From Acrocarpospora macrocephala (lineage in GTDB: Bacteria > Actinomycetota > Actinomycetes > Streptosporangiales > Streptosporangiaceae), in contig NZ_BLAE01000051.1 of the NCBI RefSeq assembly GCF_009687865.1, positions 24,527 to 88,526 on the forward strand: a stretch of DNA of 64,000 nucleotides, in the 5' to 3' direction. The notes below the pieces were generated by a model. That model was given only the letters and a program-made list of their open reading frames with translations, had not been told where the DNA came from and searched no databases. Positions 16,428 to 24,956 of this stretch are shown here, piece by piece. Within the stretch, counting starts at the first letter, position 1. Every line of letters starts with the position of its first letter. The position numbers and the translations under genes were made by a program.

Positions 16428-17629
16428 CGTACTACCGGGCCGTCGGCTCGATCTCCCGCAAGCGCCACACGGCCCATCGTCCGGACGGGTCGACGCTGGT
16501 CTACGAGGAGATGATCGGCGAAGAGGGGTTCTCGTCGACGTCGTCCCTGCTCTACCACCGCAACCTGCCGTCCGCGATCGCCCGCGCCTCGACGTGGCAG
16601 CCGGGCGACATGGGTCTGCACGAGAACGAGCCGATGAATCCGCGGCATTTCACGCTGCACCGGCTCTTCCCGGCGGGCGGCGGCGGCAAGGACCTGGTCC
16701 GGGACCGGCGGCTCATCCTGGGCAACGACGACGTCCGCATCGCCTACGTGGTGGCCGGGGAACGCTCGCCCTTCTACCGCAACGCGGTGGGCGACGAGTG
16801 CGTCTTCATCGAGCGGGGCAGCGCTCGCCTGGAGTCGGTCTTCGGCACGCTCGAGGTGACCAGCGGCGACTACGTCGTCGTACCCCGGGGGACCACGCAC
16901 CGATGGGTCCCCGACACCGGTTCCGGTCCGCTGGGGGCGTACTGCGTGGAGGCGAACTCACACATCCAGGCTCCGAGCCGGTATCTGTCCCGGCAGGGTC
17001 AGTTCCTGGAACAGTCGCCGTACTGCGAGCGTGATCTGCGCGGGCCCACGGAACCTCTGCTGGCCGAGGACCTGGGCGAGGACCCGCGCGACGAGACCGA
17101 TGTGTACATCAAACACCGGGTCCGCGGCGGCATCGGGGGCACGATCCACACGATCCCGTTTCACCCGTTCGACGCGGTCGGCTGGGACGGGTGCCTGTAT
17201 CCGTACGCTTTCAGCGTGCACGACTTCGAACCGCTCACGGGCCGCGTCTTGCAACCCCCACCCGTTCACCAGGTGTTCGAGGGCCGCAACTTCGTGATGT
17301 GCAACTTCGTGCCACGCATGGTCGACTACCACCCCGACGCCGTGACGGCGCCCTACTACCACGCGAACGTCGACAGCGACGAGGTCATGTTCTACGTCGC
17401 CGGCAACTACGAGGCCCGTTCCGGATCGGGTGTCGCACCCGGTTCGGTGACCCTGCACACCGGCGGCCATTCGCATGGCCCGCAACCGGGCGCCTACGCG
17501 GCGTCCATCGGCGCGAAGGCGGTGGACGAGCTCGCCGTGATGGTGGACACGTTCCAGCCACTGCTGCTGGGCGAGGGCGCTCTCGCCAGCGACGACGGTG
17601 TCTATCTGCGTTCCTGGCTAGAGGGCTGA
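16424..17629 (+). CDS. homogentisate 1,2-dioxygenase family protein
   Basis: The protein has 401 aa from ATG 16424, overlapping the SDR stop (ATGA). Two cupin-like halves are visible. The iron-ligand set of homogentisate dioxygenase can be read as YYH (PYYHANVDSDE), the Glu in DSDEVMF, and the His in GHSHGPQPG. The length is slightly shorter than typical HmgA (~430-440). The family opens the ring of homogentisate to maleylacetoacetate with O2 and Fe(II). No maleylacetoacetate isomerase or fumarylacetoacetase is nearby, so the true substrate may be a different hydroquinone-type compound. Confidence 0.8.
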   Translation: MTYYRAVGSISRKRHTAHRPDGSTLVYEEMIGEEGFSSTSSLLYHRNLPSAIARASTWQPGDMGLHENEPMNPRHFTLHRLFPAGGGGKDLVRDRRLILGNDDVRIAYVVAGERSPFYRNAVGDECVFIERGSARLESVFGTLEVTSGDYVVVPRGTTHRWVPDTGSGPLGAYCVEANSHIQAPSRYLSRQGQFLEQSPYCERDLRGPTEPLLAEDLGEDPRDETDVYIKHRVRGGIGGTIHTIPFHPFDAVGWDGCLYPYAFSVHDFEPLTGRVLQPPPVHQVFEGRNFVMCNFVPRMVDYHPDAVTAPYYHANVDSDEVMFYVAGNYEARSGSGVAPGSVTLHTGGHSHGPQPGAYAASIGAKAVDELAVMVDTFQPLLLGEGALASDDGVYLRSWLEG

Positions 17630-17663
17630 GTCCAGCCGGCGGATTTCGCGAGTGAGGAAAGAG

Positions 17664-18572
17664 ATGAGCAGACTGCGGGACAGAGTGGCGATCGTCACCG
17701 GGGCGGGCCGGGGGCTTGGCCGCTCGTACGCCCTCCACCTCGCCAGGGAAGGGGCCAAGGTCGTTGTCAACGATCTCGGCGGCGGCCTGCACGGCGAACC
17801 CGGTCAGGACACTCCGGCTGAGGACGTGGCCCGCGAGATCCGCGAAGCGGGCGGCGAGGCCATCGCCAATGGTGACGACATCGCCGACTGGGAGGGCGCC
17901 CACCGGCTCGTCCAGGCCGCCCTCGACGCCTTCGGAGACGTCGACGTGCTCGTCAACAACGCCGGGATCCTGCGCGACCGGATGCTGGTGAACATGACCG
18001 CGCGGGAGTGGGACGATGTGATCCGGGTCCATCTGCGCGGTCATTTCTGCCCGACCAGGGCAGTGGCCGCCCACTGGCGAGGCCGGGCCAAGGAGCACCC
18101 CGACCGCCCTCCCCGCGACGCGGCGCTGATCCACACCACGAGCATCTCCGGTCTGTTCGGCAGCCCTGGCCAGGCCAACTACGCGACCGCCAAGTCGGGA
18201 ATCGCCACGTTCGCCTACGAGTGCCACCTCGAGCTCAACGAGCGGCTCGGCGTGCGCTCCTACGCGATCGCGCCGAGCGCCAGGACCCGGCTGACCGAGA
18301 GCTCGCCGGCGGCGGTCGACGCCGTGGCGAAGCCGGACGCCGGGTTCGACTTCTTCGACCCGGACAACGTCAGCCCGTTCGTGGTGTGGCTCGCGTCGGC
18401 CGGGTGCGGCGCCCCCTCCGGGACGGTCTACACCGTGGAAGGCGACGAGGTGACCGTCGTCCAGCCCTGGACCCGGGGCCGCCGGATCAAGGCCGGTGAC
18501 CATCGGTGGACGCTCGACCAGCTCGACAAGGCGTGGCCGGAGCTGTTCGCGGAGGCGGACGGGCATGCCTGA
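17664..18572 (+). CDS. SDR of the MFE-2 / 17beta-HSD4-like (3R)-hydroxyacyl-CoA dehydrogenase group
   Basis: The protein has 302 aa from ATG 17664 with GAGGAAAG just upstream. VTGAGRGLGRSYALHLAREGAKVVVNDLGG is the characteristic N-terminus of the dehydrogenase unit of multifunctional enzyme type 2. NNAGILRD, TTSISG (Ser) and Y-A-T-A-K (Tyr/Lys) complete the site. It would oxidise a 3-hydroxyacyl-CoA to the 3-oxoacyl-CoA, or act on a related beta-hydroxy intermediate, beside the MaoC-type hydratase encoded next. The 8-nt overlap with the downstream gene indicates coupling. Confidence 0.85.
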   Translation: MSRLRDRVAIVTGAGRGLGRSYALHLAREGAKVVVNDLGGGLHGEPGQDTPAEDVAREIREAGGEAIANGDDIADWEGAHRLVQAALDAFGDVDVLVNNAGILRDRMLVNMTAREWDDVIRVHLRGHFCPTRAVAAHWRGRAKEHPDRPPRDAALIHTTSISGLFGSPGQANYATAKSGIATFAYECHLELNERLGVRSYAIAPSARTRLTESSPAAVDAVAKPDAGFDFFDPDNVSPFVVWLASAGCGAPSGTVYTVEGDEVTVVQPWTRGRRIKAGDHRWTLDQLDKAWPELFAEADGHA

Positions 18573-19617
18573 CCGGCTTGGCAGCGTCCAGCTCACCGAT
18601 GTCGTCCGCTACGCCGGAGCCAGCGGCGACCTGAATCCCCTCCACTACGATCCGTCGTTCGCCCGGGCGGCCGGACACGAGGGGCTCTTCGCCATGGGCG
18701 CGCTCCACGGCGGGTGGCTGGTCTCCCACGTGGTGTCCCAGGGGGCGTCGCCGCCGGAGGGCGCACCGTGGTTCCTCCGGCTCAGATACCACGGGATCGT
18801 GCCACTCGGGCTCGACCTGGAGGCCGAGTCGTCGATCGGGCCCGACCGGACCACCGCCGACCTGACCGGCGGTGGCGAGCGCAAGGTCAGCCTCGAACTG
18901 GCCGGCCTCGACGCGCCGCCCGCGGCCGGCGGGGGCCGCGACGAGCAACGGTGCACGTTCCCCGTCGAGCTGGGCACGTCGAAGCGGTTCGGGGAAGCGG
19001 TGCGCTGGCCAGAACCGCTGGCTCCGGGCCGCCCGGTCCCGCCGACCTACCTGTCCGTCCTGAGCTTCTGGCTGCCCAACCCCGATCCCATCGACCGAGT
19101 CGGATTCGACCGCTCCCGGACGCTGCTCGGTGAGACCTCGATCGAGCTGGCCCGAGGTCCGGTGCGCGTCGGCGAGGTCTTCGAGGTCCGGGAGTACATC
19201 GGCGCGGAGCGCACGCGTGCGGGTCGGGCCGGTGAGATGCGCCTGGTGGATCTGGTCGCGGAACTCTCCGACGCCACCGGACTCCGCGTGGTCTACCGGA
19301 ACACGTTCATCCTGATGCCGGCGCGGGCCGAGGCCGCGCCGCTGAACGGAAGCAGGGATCCCGAGACAGGGCAGGTCTTCTACCCGGCGAGGGCCCTGAG
19401 CGTCGACGGCCGGATGCGCCCACTGGTCGAGTCCGCCCTCGCGACCGAGGGGGTGCTCTACTCGTGGACCACGTATGAGGGCACGGCGTACGGGCAGATC
19501 GATCTCGACGACGGGGTCCGGCTGCAGGTACGGCTGGCGCCGGGTGAGCATCAGATCGGAGCGCGGTACCGGATGGCCGGCTCACCCGATGGGGACAGGT
19601 GGTTCGCGCATGCGTGA
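18565..19617 (+). CDS. fused MaoC hydratase / FAS1-type hot-dog / DUF35 protein (ChsH1-ChsH2-like)
   Basis: The protein has 350 aa from ATG 18565. Residues ~1-118 form a hydratase-2-type hot-dog with D22-x4-H27 (GDLNPLHYD). Residues ~125-255 form a second, FAS1-dehydratase-like hot-dog (PPTYLSVLSFW, GETSIELARGPVRVGEVFEVRE). Residues ~265-345 resemble a DUF35 OB-fold (VFYPARAL, GVLYSWTTYEGTAYGQIDLDDGVRLQVRL) without the zinc-ribbon cysteines. In mycobacterial steroid catabolism ChsH1 (MaoC) and ChsH2 (MaoC-DUF35) are separate, and the DUF35 part binds the aldolase Ltp2. Here the modules appear in one chain directly before an Ltp2-like gene. Inferred function: hydration of an enoyl-CoA and docking of the aldolase. 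Confidence 0.75.
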   Translation: MPDRLGSVQLTDVVRYAGASGDLNPLHYDPSFARAAGHEGLFAMGALHGGWLVSHVVSQGASPPEGAPWFLRLRYHGIVPLGLDLEAESSIGPDRTTADLTGGGERKVSLELAGLDAPPAAGGGRDEQRCTFPVELGTSKRFGEAVRWPEPLAPGRPVPPTYLSVLSFWLPNPDPIDRVGFDRSRTLLGETSIELARGPVRVGEVFEVREYIGAERTRAGRAGEMRLVDLVAELSDATGLRVVYRNTFILMPARAEAAPLNGSRDPETGQVFYPARALSVDGRMRPLVESALATEGVLYSWTTYEGTAYGQIDLDDGVRLQVRLAPGEHQIGARYRMAGSPDGDRWFAHA

Positions 19618-20740
19618 CGTGATGGTCCTCGGCACCGGCATGGTGCCGTTCGGACGGTATGCGCCGGGCTCGGCGCGCCGACTGGCCGCGGAAGCGTCGG
19701 TGGCGGCGCTGTCGGACGCTGGCTGCGCCTTCGCCGATCTCGACGCCTTCGTCTGTGGTTCCGCGCATCCGCTGACCCCGCGCGGGGTCTACCTCGCCAA
19801 GGAGCTGGGGGTCACCGGCCTGGCGGTGCTGCACGCCGAGCATGCCTCCGCCTCGGGCCTGGCCGCCATGCACCTGGCCTGGCTGGGGGTGGGCTCCGGC
19901 GCCTACGACGCCGTGCTGGTCCTGGGCGTCGACTGCCCGGAGAGCGAACAGTCCGCTCTGGAGATCATCGAGAGCGAGGGCAATCTGCCCGCTCCCGCGC
20001 TGTTCGCCATGTGGGCCCACCGCCGGATGCACGACCGTGGCACCACCCCACGCCACTTGGCGGCGGTGGCCGCGAAGAACTGGAACTACGCGCGCGACAA
20101 CCCCTACGCGGCCCGGCGGGCGGCCGAGCCGATCACCGTCGAGAAGGTCCTCGCCAGCCGCATGATCGCGCCGCCGCTGACGAGCATGATGTGCACCCCC
20201 TGGGGCGAGGGCGCGGCCGCCGCCGTCGTCTGCTCGGCGGAGTTCGCCGGGCGGTACGGCGCCGACCGCGCGGTCCGGATGCTGCATTCACACGTCGAGA
20301 GCGAGACGTACAGCCCGGGGCACGTCTTCCAGGGGGCGATCGTCGGGCCGCCCGCCATGTCCAGGCGGGCGGCCGGCGCGCTCTACGAGGCCACCGGGCG
20401 GGGCCCGGCCGACGTCGACGTCGTGCAGGTGCACGACGCCTTCGCGATCGAGGAGCTGTACTACTACGAGCTTCTCGGGTTCGCCGCCGACGGCGATGCC
20501 GAGCGCCTGGTCGAGAAGGGCGCCTTCGGCCCGGGCTCGCGGGAGCGCTTCGGCCTGCCGGAGTTCTCCACGCACGGCGGCCTCGTCGCCGGCGGCCACC
20601 CCGGCGGCCCGACCGGGCTCGCTCAGGTCCACGAGACCGTCCGCCAGCTGCGCGGGGGCCGATCGGTCGGCCTGTGCCACATGCTGGGAGCCGGCTCGGT
20701 CGCCATCACGCAGATGTACGAGCGAGCGCGACCCTCATGA
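19610..20740 (+). CDS. thiolase-fold lipid-transfer/aldolase protein (Ltp2-like)
   Basis: The protein has 376 aa from ATG 19610, overlapping the fusion gene by 8 nt. It has the SCP-x/Ltp thiolase fold: VLGTGMVPFGR start, VVQVHDAFAIEEL (H275) and AGGHPGGPTGLAQ (H330). At the position of the nucleophilic Cys (C-x-S-G) it reads S80-A-S-G, so Claisen thiolysis through an acyl-Cys is unlikely. Loss of that Cys is known for the retro-aldolase Ltp2, which cleaves a beta-hydroxyacyl-CoA with a DUF35 partner. Together with the preceding DUF35-containing protein, retro-aldol side-chain cleavage is the best hypothesis. Confidence 0.8.
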   Translation: MRDVMVLGTGMVPFGRYAPGSARRLAAEASVAALSDAGCAFADLDAFVCGSAHPLTPRGVYLAKELGVTGLAVLHAEHASASGLAAMHLAWLGVGSGAYDAVLVLGVDCPESEQSALEIIESEGNLPAPALFAMWAHRRMHDRGTTPRHLAAVAAKNWNYARDNPYAARRAAEPITVEKVLASRMIAPPLTSMMCTPWGEGAAAAVVCSAEFAGRYGADRAVRMLHSHVESETYSPGHVFQGAIVGPPAMSRRAAGALYEATGRGPADVDVVQVHDAFAIEELYYYELLGFAADGDAERLVEKGAFGPGSRERFGLPEFSTHGGLVAGGHPGGPTGLAQVHETVRQLRGGRSVGLCHMLGAGSVAITQMYERARPS

Positions 20741-21876
20741 CCGGGGAGCCTGCGGCGCTCCGGGCGGAGGCAGCCGCCTGGCTACGTGAGCACGCGCCGC
20801 GGTTCGCCGCCGACGGTCCCGCACCGCTCTCCCCGTTCGAGGTCGTCGACGAGGCCCGGGAGCGGGAGCTCGTCGAGCTTGCCCGCCGATGGCAGCGGCA
20901 CAAGTTCGAGGCCGGATGGGGCGCCCTCTCGCTGCCGACCACGCTCGGTGGACGCGGGTTGTCCCGGGCCGACGACGTCATGTTCACCGACGAGGAGTCG
21001 CGCTACCACGTTCCGACCCACGTCCTGGAAGTCACGACACGGATGGTCCTGCCGACGCTGGTGCACTGGTCGCCCGAGAAACGAACCTCGATCGAGGGGA
21101 TCATCAGCGGTCGTGAGGTGTGGTGCCAGCTGTTCTCCGAGCCGGACGCGGGTTCGGACCTCGCCGCGCTGCGCACCCGCGCCACCCGCCAGCGGGACGG
21201 CACGTGGACGGTCACCGGTCAGAAGGTGTGGACGTCATGGGCGCACCTGGCCCAGCGTGGTTACCTGCTGGCCCGTACCGGTGCCGACGGCCACGGCGGC
21301 CTGACCGCGTTCGAACTAGACATGGCGGCACCTGGTGTGTCGATCCGCCGGATCCGGCAGATGACCGGGGCGTCGACGTTCAACGAAGTCTTTCTCGACC
21401 AGGTCTCGTTACCGGTCGATGCGCCCATCGGCCCCGTGGGCCAGGGCTGGGCCGTGGCCATGACCACGCTCATGAACGAGCGCCTTGCCGTGGGCGCCGA
21501 CCAGATCCCGTACGACGAGCTGCGAGCCGAGGCGGCGCGGCGCGGCCGGCTGCATCAGCCCGACGTGGCCGCGGGCCTGGGCGCCATCCGGGCCCGGCGG
21601 ATCGTGCTCGAACAACTGCGGCAGCAGATGGTCCAGTCGGTACGGCGCGGCGGCGATCCAGGTCCCGAGGGCTCGGCGGCCAAGCTCTTCCTGGCCGAGA
21701 GCGTGTTGGAGGCGGCCAGGTTCGCCCGGTGGCTCATCGGCCCCGACATCGTCGTGGATGACCGGTGGAGCCAGTTCGCGCTCGCGTGGCCCGGCATCAA
21801 GAACGCCGGCGGGACCGACGAGGTCCAGAAGACCATCATCGCCAACCGGATCCTCGGCCTGCCGAAGGAAGGGTGA
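20737..21876 (+). CDS. acyl-CoA dehydrogenase family protein
   Basis: The protein has 379 aa from ATG 20737, overlapping the aldolase stop (ATGA). Signatures are WCQLFSEPDAGSDLAALRTRA (FAD-binding middle domain), VTGQKVWTSWAHLA, and a C-terminal GGTDEVQKTIIANRILGL. It oxidises an acyl-CoA to enoyl-CoA with FAD. It lies next to a second, divergent ACAD of 346 aa; such pairs form alpha2-beta2 heterotetramers in steroid side-chain degradation (FadE28/FadE29 type), which is the likely arrangement here. Confidence 0.9.
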   Translation: MTGEPAALRAEAAAWLREHAPRFAADGPAPLSPFEVVDEARERELVELARRWQRHKFEAGWGALSLPTTLGGRGLSRADDVMFTDEESRYHVPTHVLEVTTRMVLPTLVHWSPEKRTSIEGIISGREVWCQLFSEPDAGSDLAALRTRATRQRDGTWTVTGQKVWTSWAHLAQRGYLLARTGADGHGGLTAFELDMAAPGVSIRRIRQMTGASTFNEVFLDQVSLPVDAPIGPVGQGWAVAMTTLMNERLAVGADQIPYDELRAEAARRGRLHQPDVAAGLGAIRARRIVLEQLRQQMVQSVRRGGDPGPEGSAAKLFLAESVLEAARFARWLIGPDIVVDDRWSQFALAWPGIKNAGGTDEVQKTIIANRILGLPKEG

Positions 21877-21879
21877 ACC

Positions 21880-22920
21880 ATGCACGCCGACGACGACGTC
21901 GAGCACCAGATCAGGGCAGAGCTGTCCCGGGTCGTGGAGTCAGCGCGGAGCCGGCGGAGTCTCCGTGAGCGCACCGAGGGCGGCGACGACGACGCGACCC
22001 GGCGTCAGCTGAGCGAGCTCGGGATCCTCGACGCGATGCTGCCGGACGGGCCCGGACTCGCCGGTGGCGGGCTCCGGCACGTTCTCGCGGCCGTTGAGGA
22101 GGCGGCCGTGGGCCTGGTCGCCCCGGATCTGCTGGTGTCGACACTCGCGTTGTGGACAGGTCTCGCGGCCCAGCCGCGGCCCGGGGAGCTCCGGCAGATC
22201 CTGCTCGGTCCGACGGCGGTGGCGTGGCCCGGAGTCCTGGCCGGCGCGGAGTCGGTTCGCCAGGCGGACCGGTCGGTCACGGGCCGCCTGGGCTACGTAC
22301 CGGCCGGGTTGTCGGCCCAGCACCTGGTTCTGGTGCTGCCGGACGCCTCCGGGGCCGTGGTCTGCCTGGTCACGCTCGACAACGCCCGTCGTGAGGCGTT
22401 ACCCGTGCTCGACCTGAGCCGTCCCGCCGCAGTGCTGGAGCTCCGTTCGGCGCATACCCGGGAGCTGGGATGTCTCTCCCCCGCAGAGCTCACCCGGTTG
22501 CGGGCGGCCTGGCTGGTGGCCATCGCGGCCGACTGTCTCGGCGGCATGCGGGCCGCGCACGACGCGGCGGTCGGCTACGCCCGGCAGCGGATCGCCTTCG
22601 GCCGGAGCATCGGCAGCTTCCAGGCGGTACGGCACCGGTGCGCGGACATGTTCGTCGATGTCGAGACCACCCGCGCGGTCGTCCGGGGGGCCATTGACGC
22701 CGTGGACGAGGGCGGCGAGGACGTGGACGCGCTGGCGCTGGCCGCCGCCAGCCATGCCATGGAGGTGTTCAGCCGCGTCGCCGAGTCCTCGATCCTGGTG
22801 CACGGCGCGCTGGGGTTCACCTACGAATGCGACGCCCACTTCTATCTGCGACGGTCCTACAGCAACGCCGCCGCGACGGGCGGGGTGGACCGCCTGCGCG
22901 CCGAACTCGCCATCGGCTGA
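21880..22920 (+). CDS. acyl-CoA dehydrogenase family protein (probable partner subunit)
   Basis: The protein has 346 aa from ATG 21880, 3 nt after the first ACAD. The N-terminal half is divergent. The C-terminal helical domain is clear (AHDAAVGYARQRIAFGRSIGSFQAVRHRCADMFVD and ILVHGALGFTYECDAHFYLRR). The middle-domain FAD motif is weak, as in the structural partner of heterotetrameric ACADs. It is the last gene of the 15.57-22.92 kb operon and converges on the NTF2-like gene at 22940. Confidence 0.85.
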   Translation: MHADDDVEHQIRAELSRVVESARSRRSLRERTEGGDDDATRRQLSELGILDAMLPDGPGLAGGGLRHVLAAVEEAAVGLVAPDLLVSTLALWTGLAAQPRPGELRQILLGPTAVAWPGVLAGAESVRQADRSVTGRLGYVPAGLSAQHLVLVLPDASGAVVCLVTLDNARREALPVLDLSRPAAVLELRSAHTRELGCLSPAELTRLRAAWLVAIAADCLGGMRAAHDAAVGYARQRIAFGRSIGSFQAVRHRCADMFVDVETTRAVVRGAIDAVDEGGEDVDALALAAASHAMEVFSRVAESSILVHGALGFTYECDAHFYLRRSYSNAAATGGVDRLRAELAIG

Positions 22921-22939
22921 GTTCGGCGCGGCCCGACGC

Positions 22940-23488
22940 TCAGGTGCCCTGGAAATGGGCGTACGAGGGATCCGTGCCGGGTCCGCCCGGTCGAAGCCCT
23001 TGTTTGATGGTCGTCCAGACCGGGTTGCCCGGCAGGTCGTCTCGCGACCAGTCGATGAGCATGACGCGGCGGGCGATGCGCCACTCCCCATCGCGCCGCT
23101 CGAAGCGGTCGAGGGCACGACCGCCCATGATGCGCAGGTGTGTCCCGCTGTCCTCGGGCCGGAGCACGAGGCTGGTCTGCGGGCCGACGGGATGCATCAC
23201 CAGGTTGTAGGTCTCGACGTTCGCGACACCCGCCTCGAGGTCGAGGTCGATGATCACGTTCGTGATGTGGTGCTGGCTGAACTCCGGCAGGTCGCCGAAC
23301 CCGTCGACGAGCCGCTGCGCGAACTCCGCCGGTGTCGCGTCCGGCGCGTCGTAGGCCCGGATGTCGACCGCGTCCGGGAAGTAGACCGACTTCAGCAGTT
23401 CCGGGTCACGCCGATCGCAGCCGCGACAGTACCGCTGGAGTACGTCGCGTATCTCCAGATGAGCGCTGATCTCTTCAAGGGTGTACAG
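22940..23488 (-). CDS. NTF2-like / SnoaL-like protein with probable CTG start
   Basis: The protein has 182 aa if it starts at CTG 23488: MYTLEEISAHLEIRDVLQRYCRG, then DRRDPELLKSVYFPDAVDI, with HHITNVIIDLD and MGGRALDRFERRDGEWRIARR. This is a full SnoaL_4-type fold. No ATG, GTG or TTG occurs in frame before residue ~77 (GTG 23257), which would delete the first half of the fold. GGAAGG lies ~11 nt upstream of the CTG. It is divergent from another NTF2-like gene (23581) across an operator region. A non-standard start, or an undetected start-codon change, is the oddity here. Confidence 0.7.
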   Translation of the reverse strand: MYTLEEISAHLEIRDVLQRYCRGCDRRDPELLKSVYFPDAVDIRAYDAPDATPAEFAQRLVDGFGDLPEFSQHHITNVIIDLDLEAGVANVETYNLVMHPVGPQTSLVLRPEDSGTHLRIMGGRALDRFERRDGEWRIARRVMLIDWSRDDLPGNPVWTTIKQGLRPGGPGTDPSYAHFQGT

Positions 23489-23507
23489 GGTCGTCCACCT
23501 TCCGCTA

Positions 23508-23538
23508 GCCGTTATTCGGAGACTATCGTCCGGATAGT
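23508..23538. promoter_or_regulatory. operator region between two divergent NTF2-like genes
   Basis: It holds GCCGTTATTCGGA at 23508-23520, one mismatch from the core. CGGA and TCCG are spaced 8 nt apart as in the 15.3-15.5 kb sites. An overlapping perfect inverted repeat, ACTATC-N5-GATAGT, lies at 23522-23538. The site is 20 nt upstream of the minus-strand CTG and 42 nt upstream of the plus-strand ATG. Confidence 0.55.
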
Positions 23539-23580
23539 GGATGGGGAATAGGTCCGCATCCGAGGTTGAGAGGAGGCCTC

Positions 23581-24036
23581 ATGGCCGAGAACCACGCCCG
23601 GGGTCGGCAGGCGCTGGCTCGCTTCTACGCGGAGGAAGAGGCTTACCTTGCTCGGGCAGGGGCTGATCAGGCCCGACTGCTGGCCTGCTTCGCCGAGGAT
23701 GTGGTGATCCGGGAGGCGCCGAGCCTGCCCTACGGCGGCGACTGGTACGGCCACGCCGGCGTGCTGGCCCTGATGAACCGGCTTTCGGAGGTGTATGAGC
23801 GCGCCACGTTCGAGGATCGGACGATATTCGCCGACGGTGACGACGTTTTCGTCCTCCTTCGCAGCACTGTCCGGTTCCGCGCGTCCGGGCGGGAGCTCCA
23901 GAACACCGTGCTCCAGCACATCGTCTTCCGGGACGGACTGATCGCCGCGATGAGCCCGTTCCACTGGGACACGCAGGCGGTCGTCGCCTTGGCGGCGCGG
24001 ACGTCACAGGACGCCCGTGGCGCGGGCGATCTGTAG
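23581..24036 (+). CDS. NTF2-like / SnoaL-like protein
   Basis: The protein has 151 aa from ATG 23581, preceded by AGAGGAGG at ideal spacing. It has helices ARFYAEEEAYLARAGADQARLLACFAEDVVI and strands VFVLLRSTVRFRASGRELQNTVLQHIVFRDGLIAAM. Small NTF2-like proteins act as isomerases or dehydratases in polyketide, steroid and aromatic pathways (ketosteroid-isomerase superfamily). Its 3' end overlaps the convergent SDR at 24004 by 33 nt. Confidence 0.75.
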   Translation: MAENHARGRQALARFYAEEEAYLARAGADQARLLACFAEDVVIREAPSLPYGGDWYGHAGVLALMNRLSEVYERATFEDRTIFADGDDVFVLLRSTVRFRASGRELQNTVLQHIVFRDGLIAAMSPFHWDTQAVVALAARTSQDARGAGDL

Positions 24037-24789
24037 CGCGGTGCCCCCGGAGCTGTAGCCTCCGTCGACCGGGATGTCGGCTCCGGTCAGGTAGGCGGCC
24101 CCGTCACTCAACAGGAAGATCACCACCTGCGCGATGTCGGCCGCCACCGCCGGCCGTCCGGCCGGTGTCACGGCGGTGACCGCGTCCCGCTGCCGCGGAT
24201 TGGCCGCCACCATCGGGGTGTCGACGATGCCCGGATGCACCGCGTTGACCCGGATGCCCGCGGCGGCGAACTCGAGCGCGGCCGCCTTGGTCAGTCCCCG
24301 CACCGCCCACTTGCTCACGCCGTACGCGACGGCGTGATAGCCGGCGAGCGCCACCGCGCTGCCGATGTTCACGATGGCCCCGCCGCCCTGCTCGATCATG
24401 ACCGGTGCCACCGCCCGGATGCCGAGAAAGCTGCCTCGGGCGTTGACGTCCATGACCTCGTCCCACAGGGACGGTGCCGTCTCCAGGATCGTCCCCGGCC
24501 GAGCGATTCCGGCGTTGTTGACCAGACCGTCGAGTCGCCCGTACCGGGCCAGCGTGTCGGCGACGATGCTCCGCCATGACTCCTCGGAGCCGACGTCAAG
24601 GCCGACGAAGTGGGCGGAGCCGGCGCCGTGGCGGGCGTTGAGCGCATCGGCGAGGTCGATTCCTTCCGCCTCGAGCAGGTCTCCGATCACGACCCGAGCC
24701 CCCATGGCCGCGGCCAGTTCCGCCTCGGCAGCCCCCTGGCCGCGGGCCCCGCCTGTGATCAACACGACCTTCCCCTCGAGCGCGACCAT
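24004..24789 (-). CDS. SDR family oxidoreductase (3alpha/20beta-HSD-like)
   Basis: The protein has 261 aa from ATG 24789 with GGAGGG 6 nt upstream. It has ITGGARGQGAAEAELAAAMG, VVIGDLL (Asp for NAD preference), NNAGIARPG, NIGSAVAL (Ser), YGVSKWAV (Tyr/Lys) and DIPVDGGYSSGG at the C-terminus. It is closest in style to 3alpha,20beta-hydroxysteroid dehydrogenases and related cyclic-alcohol dehydrogenases. It is a single-gene unit behind the operator at 24808-24820, so it belongs to the same regulon. Confidence 0.87.
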   Translation of the reverse strand: MVALEGKVVLITGGARGQGAAEAELAAAMGARVVIGDLLEAEGIDLADALNARHGAGSAHFVGLDVGSEESWRSIVADTLARYGRLDGLVNNAGIARPGTILETAPSLWDEVMDVNARGSFLGIRAVAPVMIEQGGGAIVNIGSAVALAGYHAVAYGVSKWAVRGLTKAAALEFAAAGIRVNAVHPGIVDTPMVAANPRQRDAVTAVTPAGRPAVAADIAQVVIFLLSDGAAYLTGADIPVDGGYSSGGTALQIARATGVL

Positions 24790-24807
24790 GACTGACCCTC
24801 CGGTTGC

Positions 24808-24820
24808 TCCGATTATCGGA
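24808..24820. promoter_or_regulatory. putative IclR-regulon operator TCCGATTATCGGA
   Basis: This is the clearest copy of the 13-bp motif, with 6-bp arms TCCGAT and ATCGGA sharing a central T. It is 18 nt upstream of the SDR ATG at 24789 on the minus strand. Binding there would block transcription of the SDR. Confidence 0.65.
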
Positions 24821-24956
24821 TGTAATACACCACTTCCAGTTCGTGCGGGGGAGCCTAGCAGCGGACACGAGTGCGGTGGAATGGTGCTGATCCAGGCAGT
24901 TCGCTCAATTTCTGTGCTTGACGTCACATGACGGGCATGTTTCAATGAGCAACATT

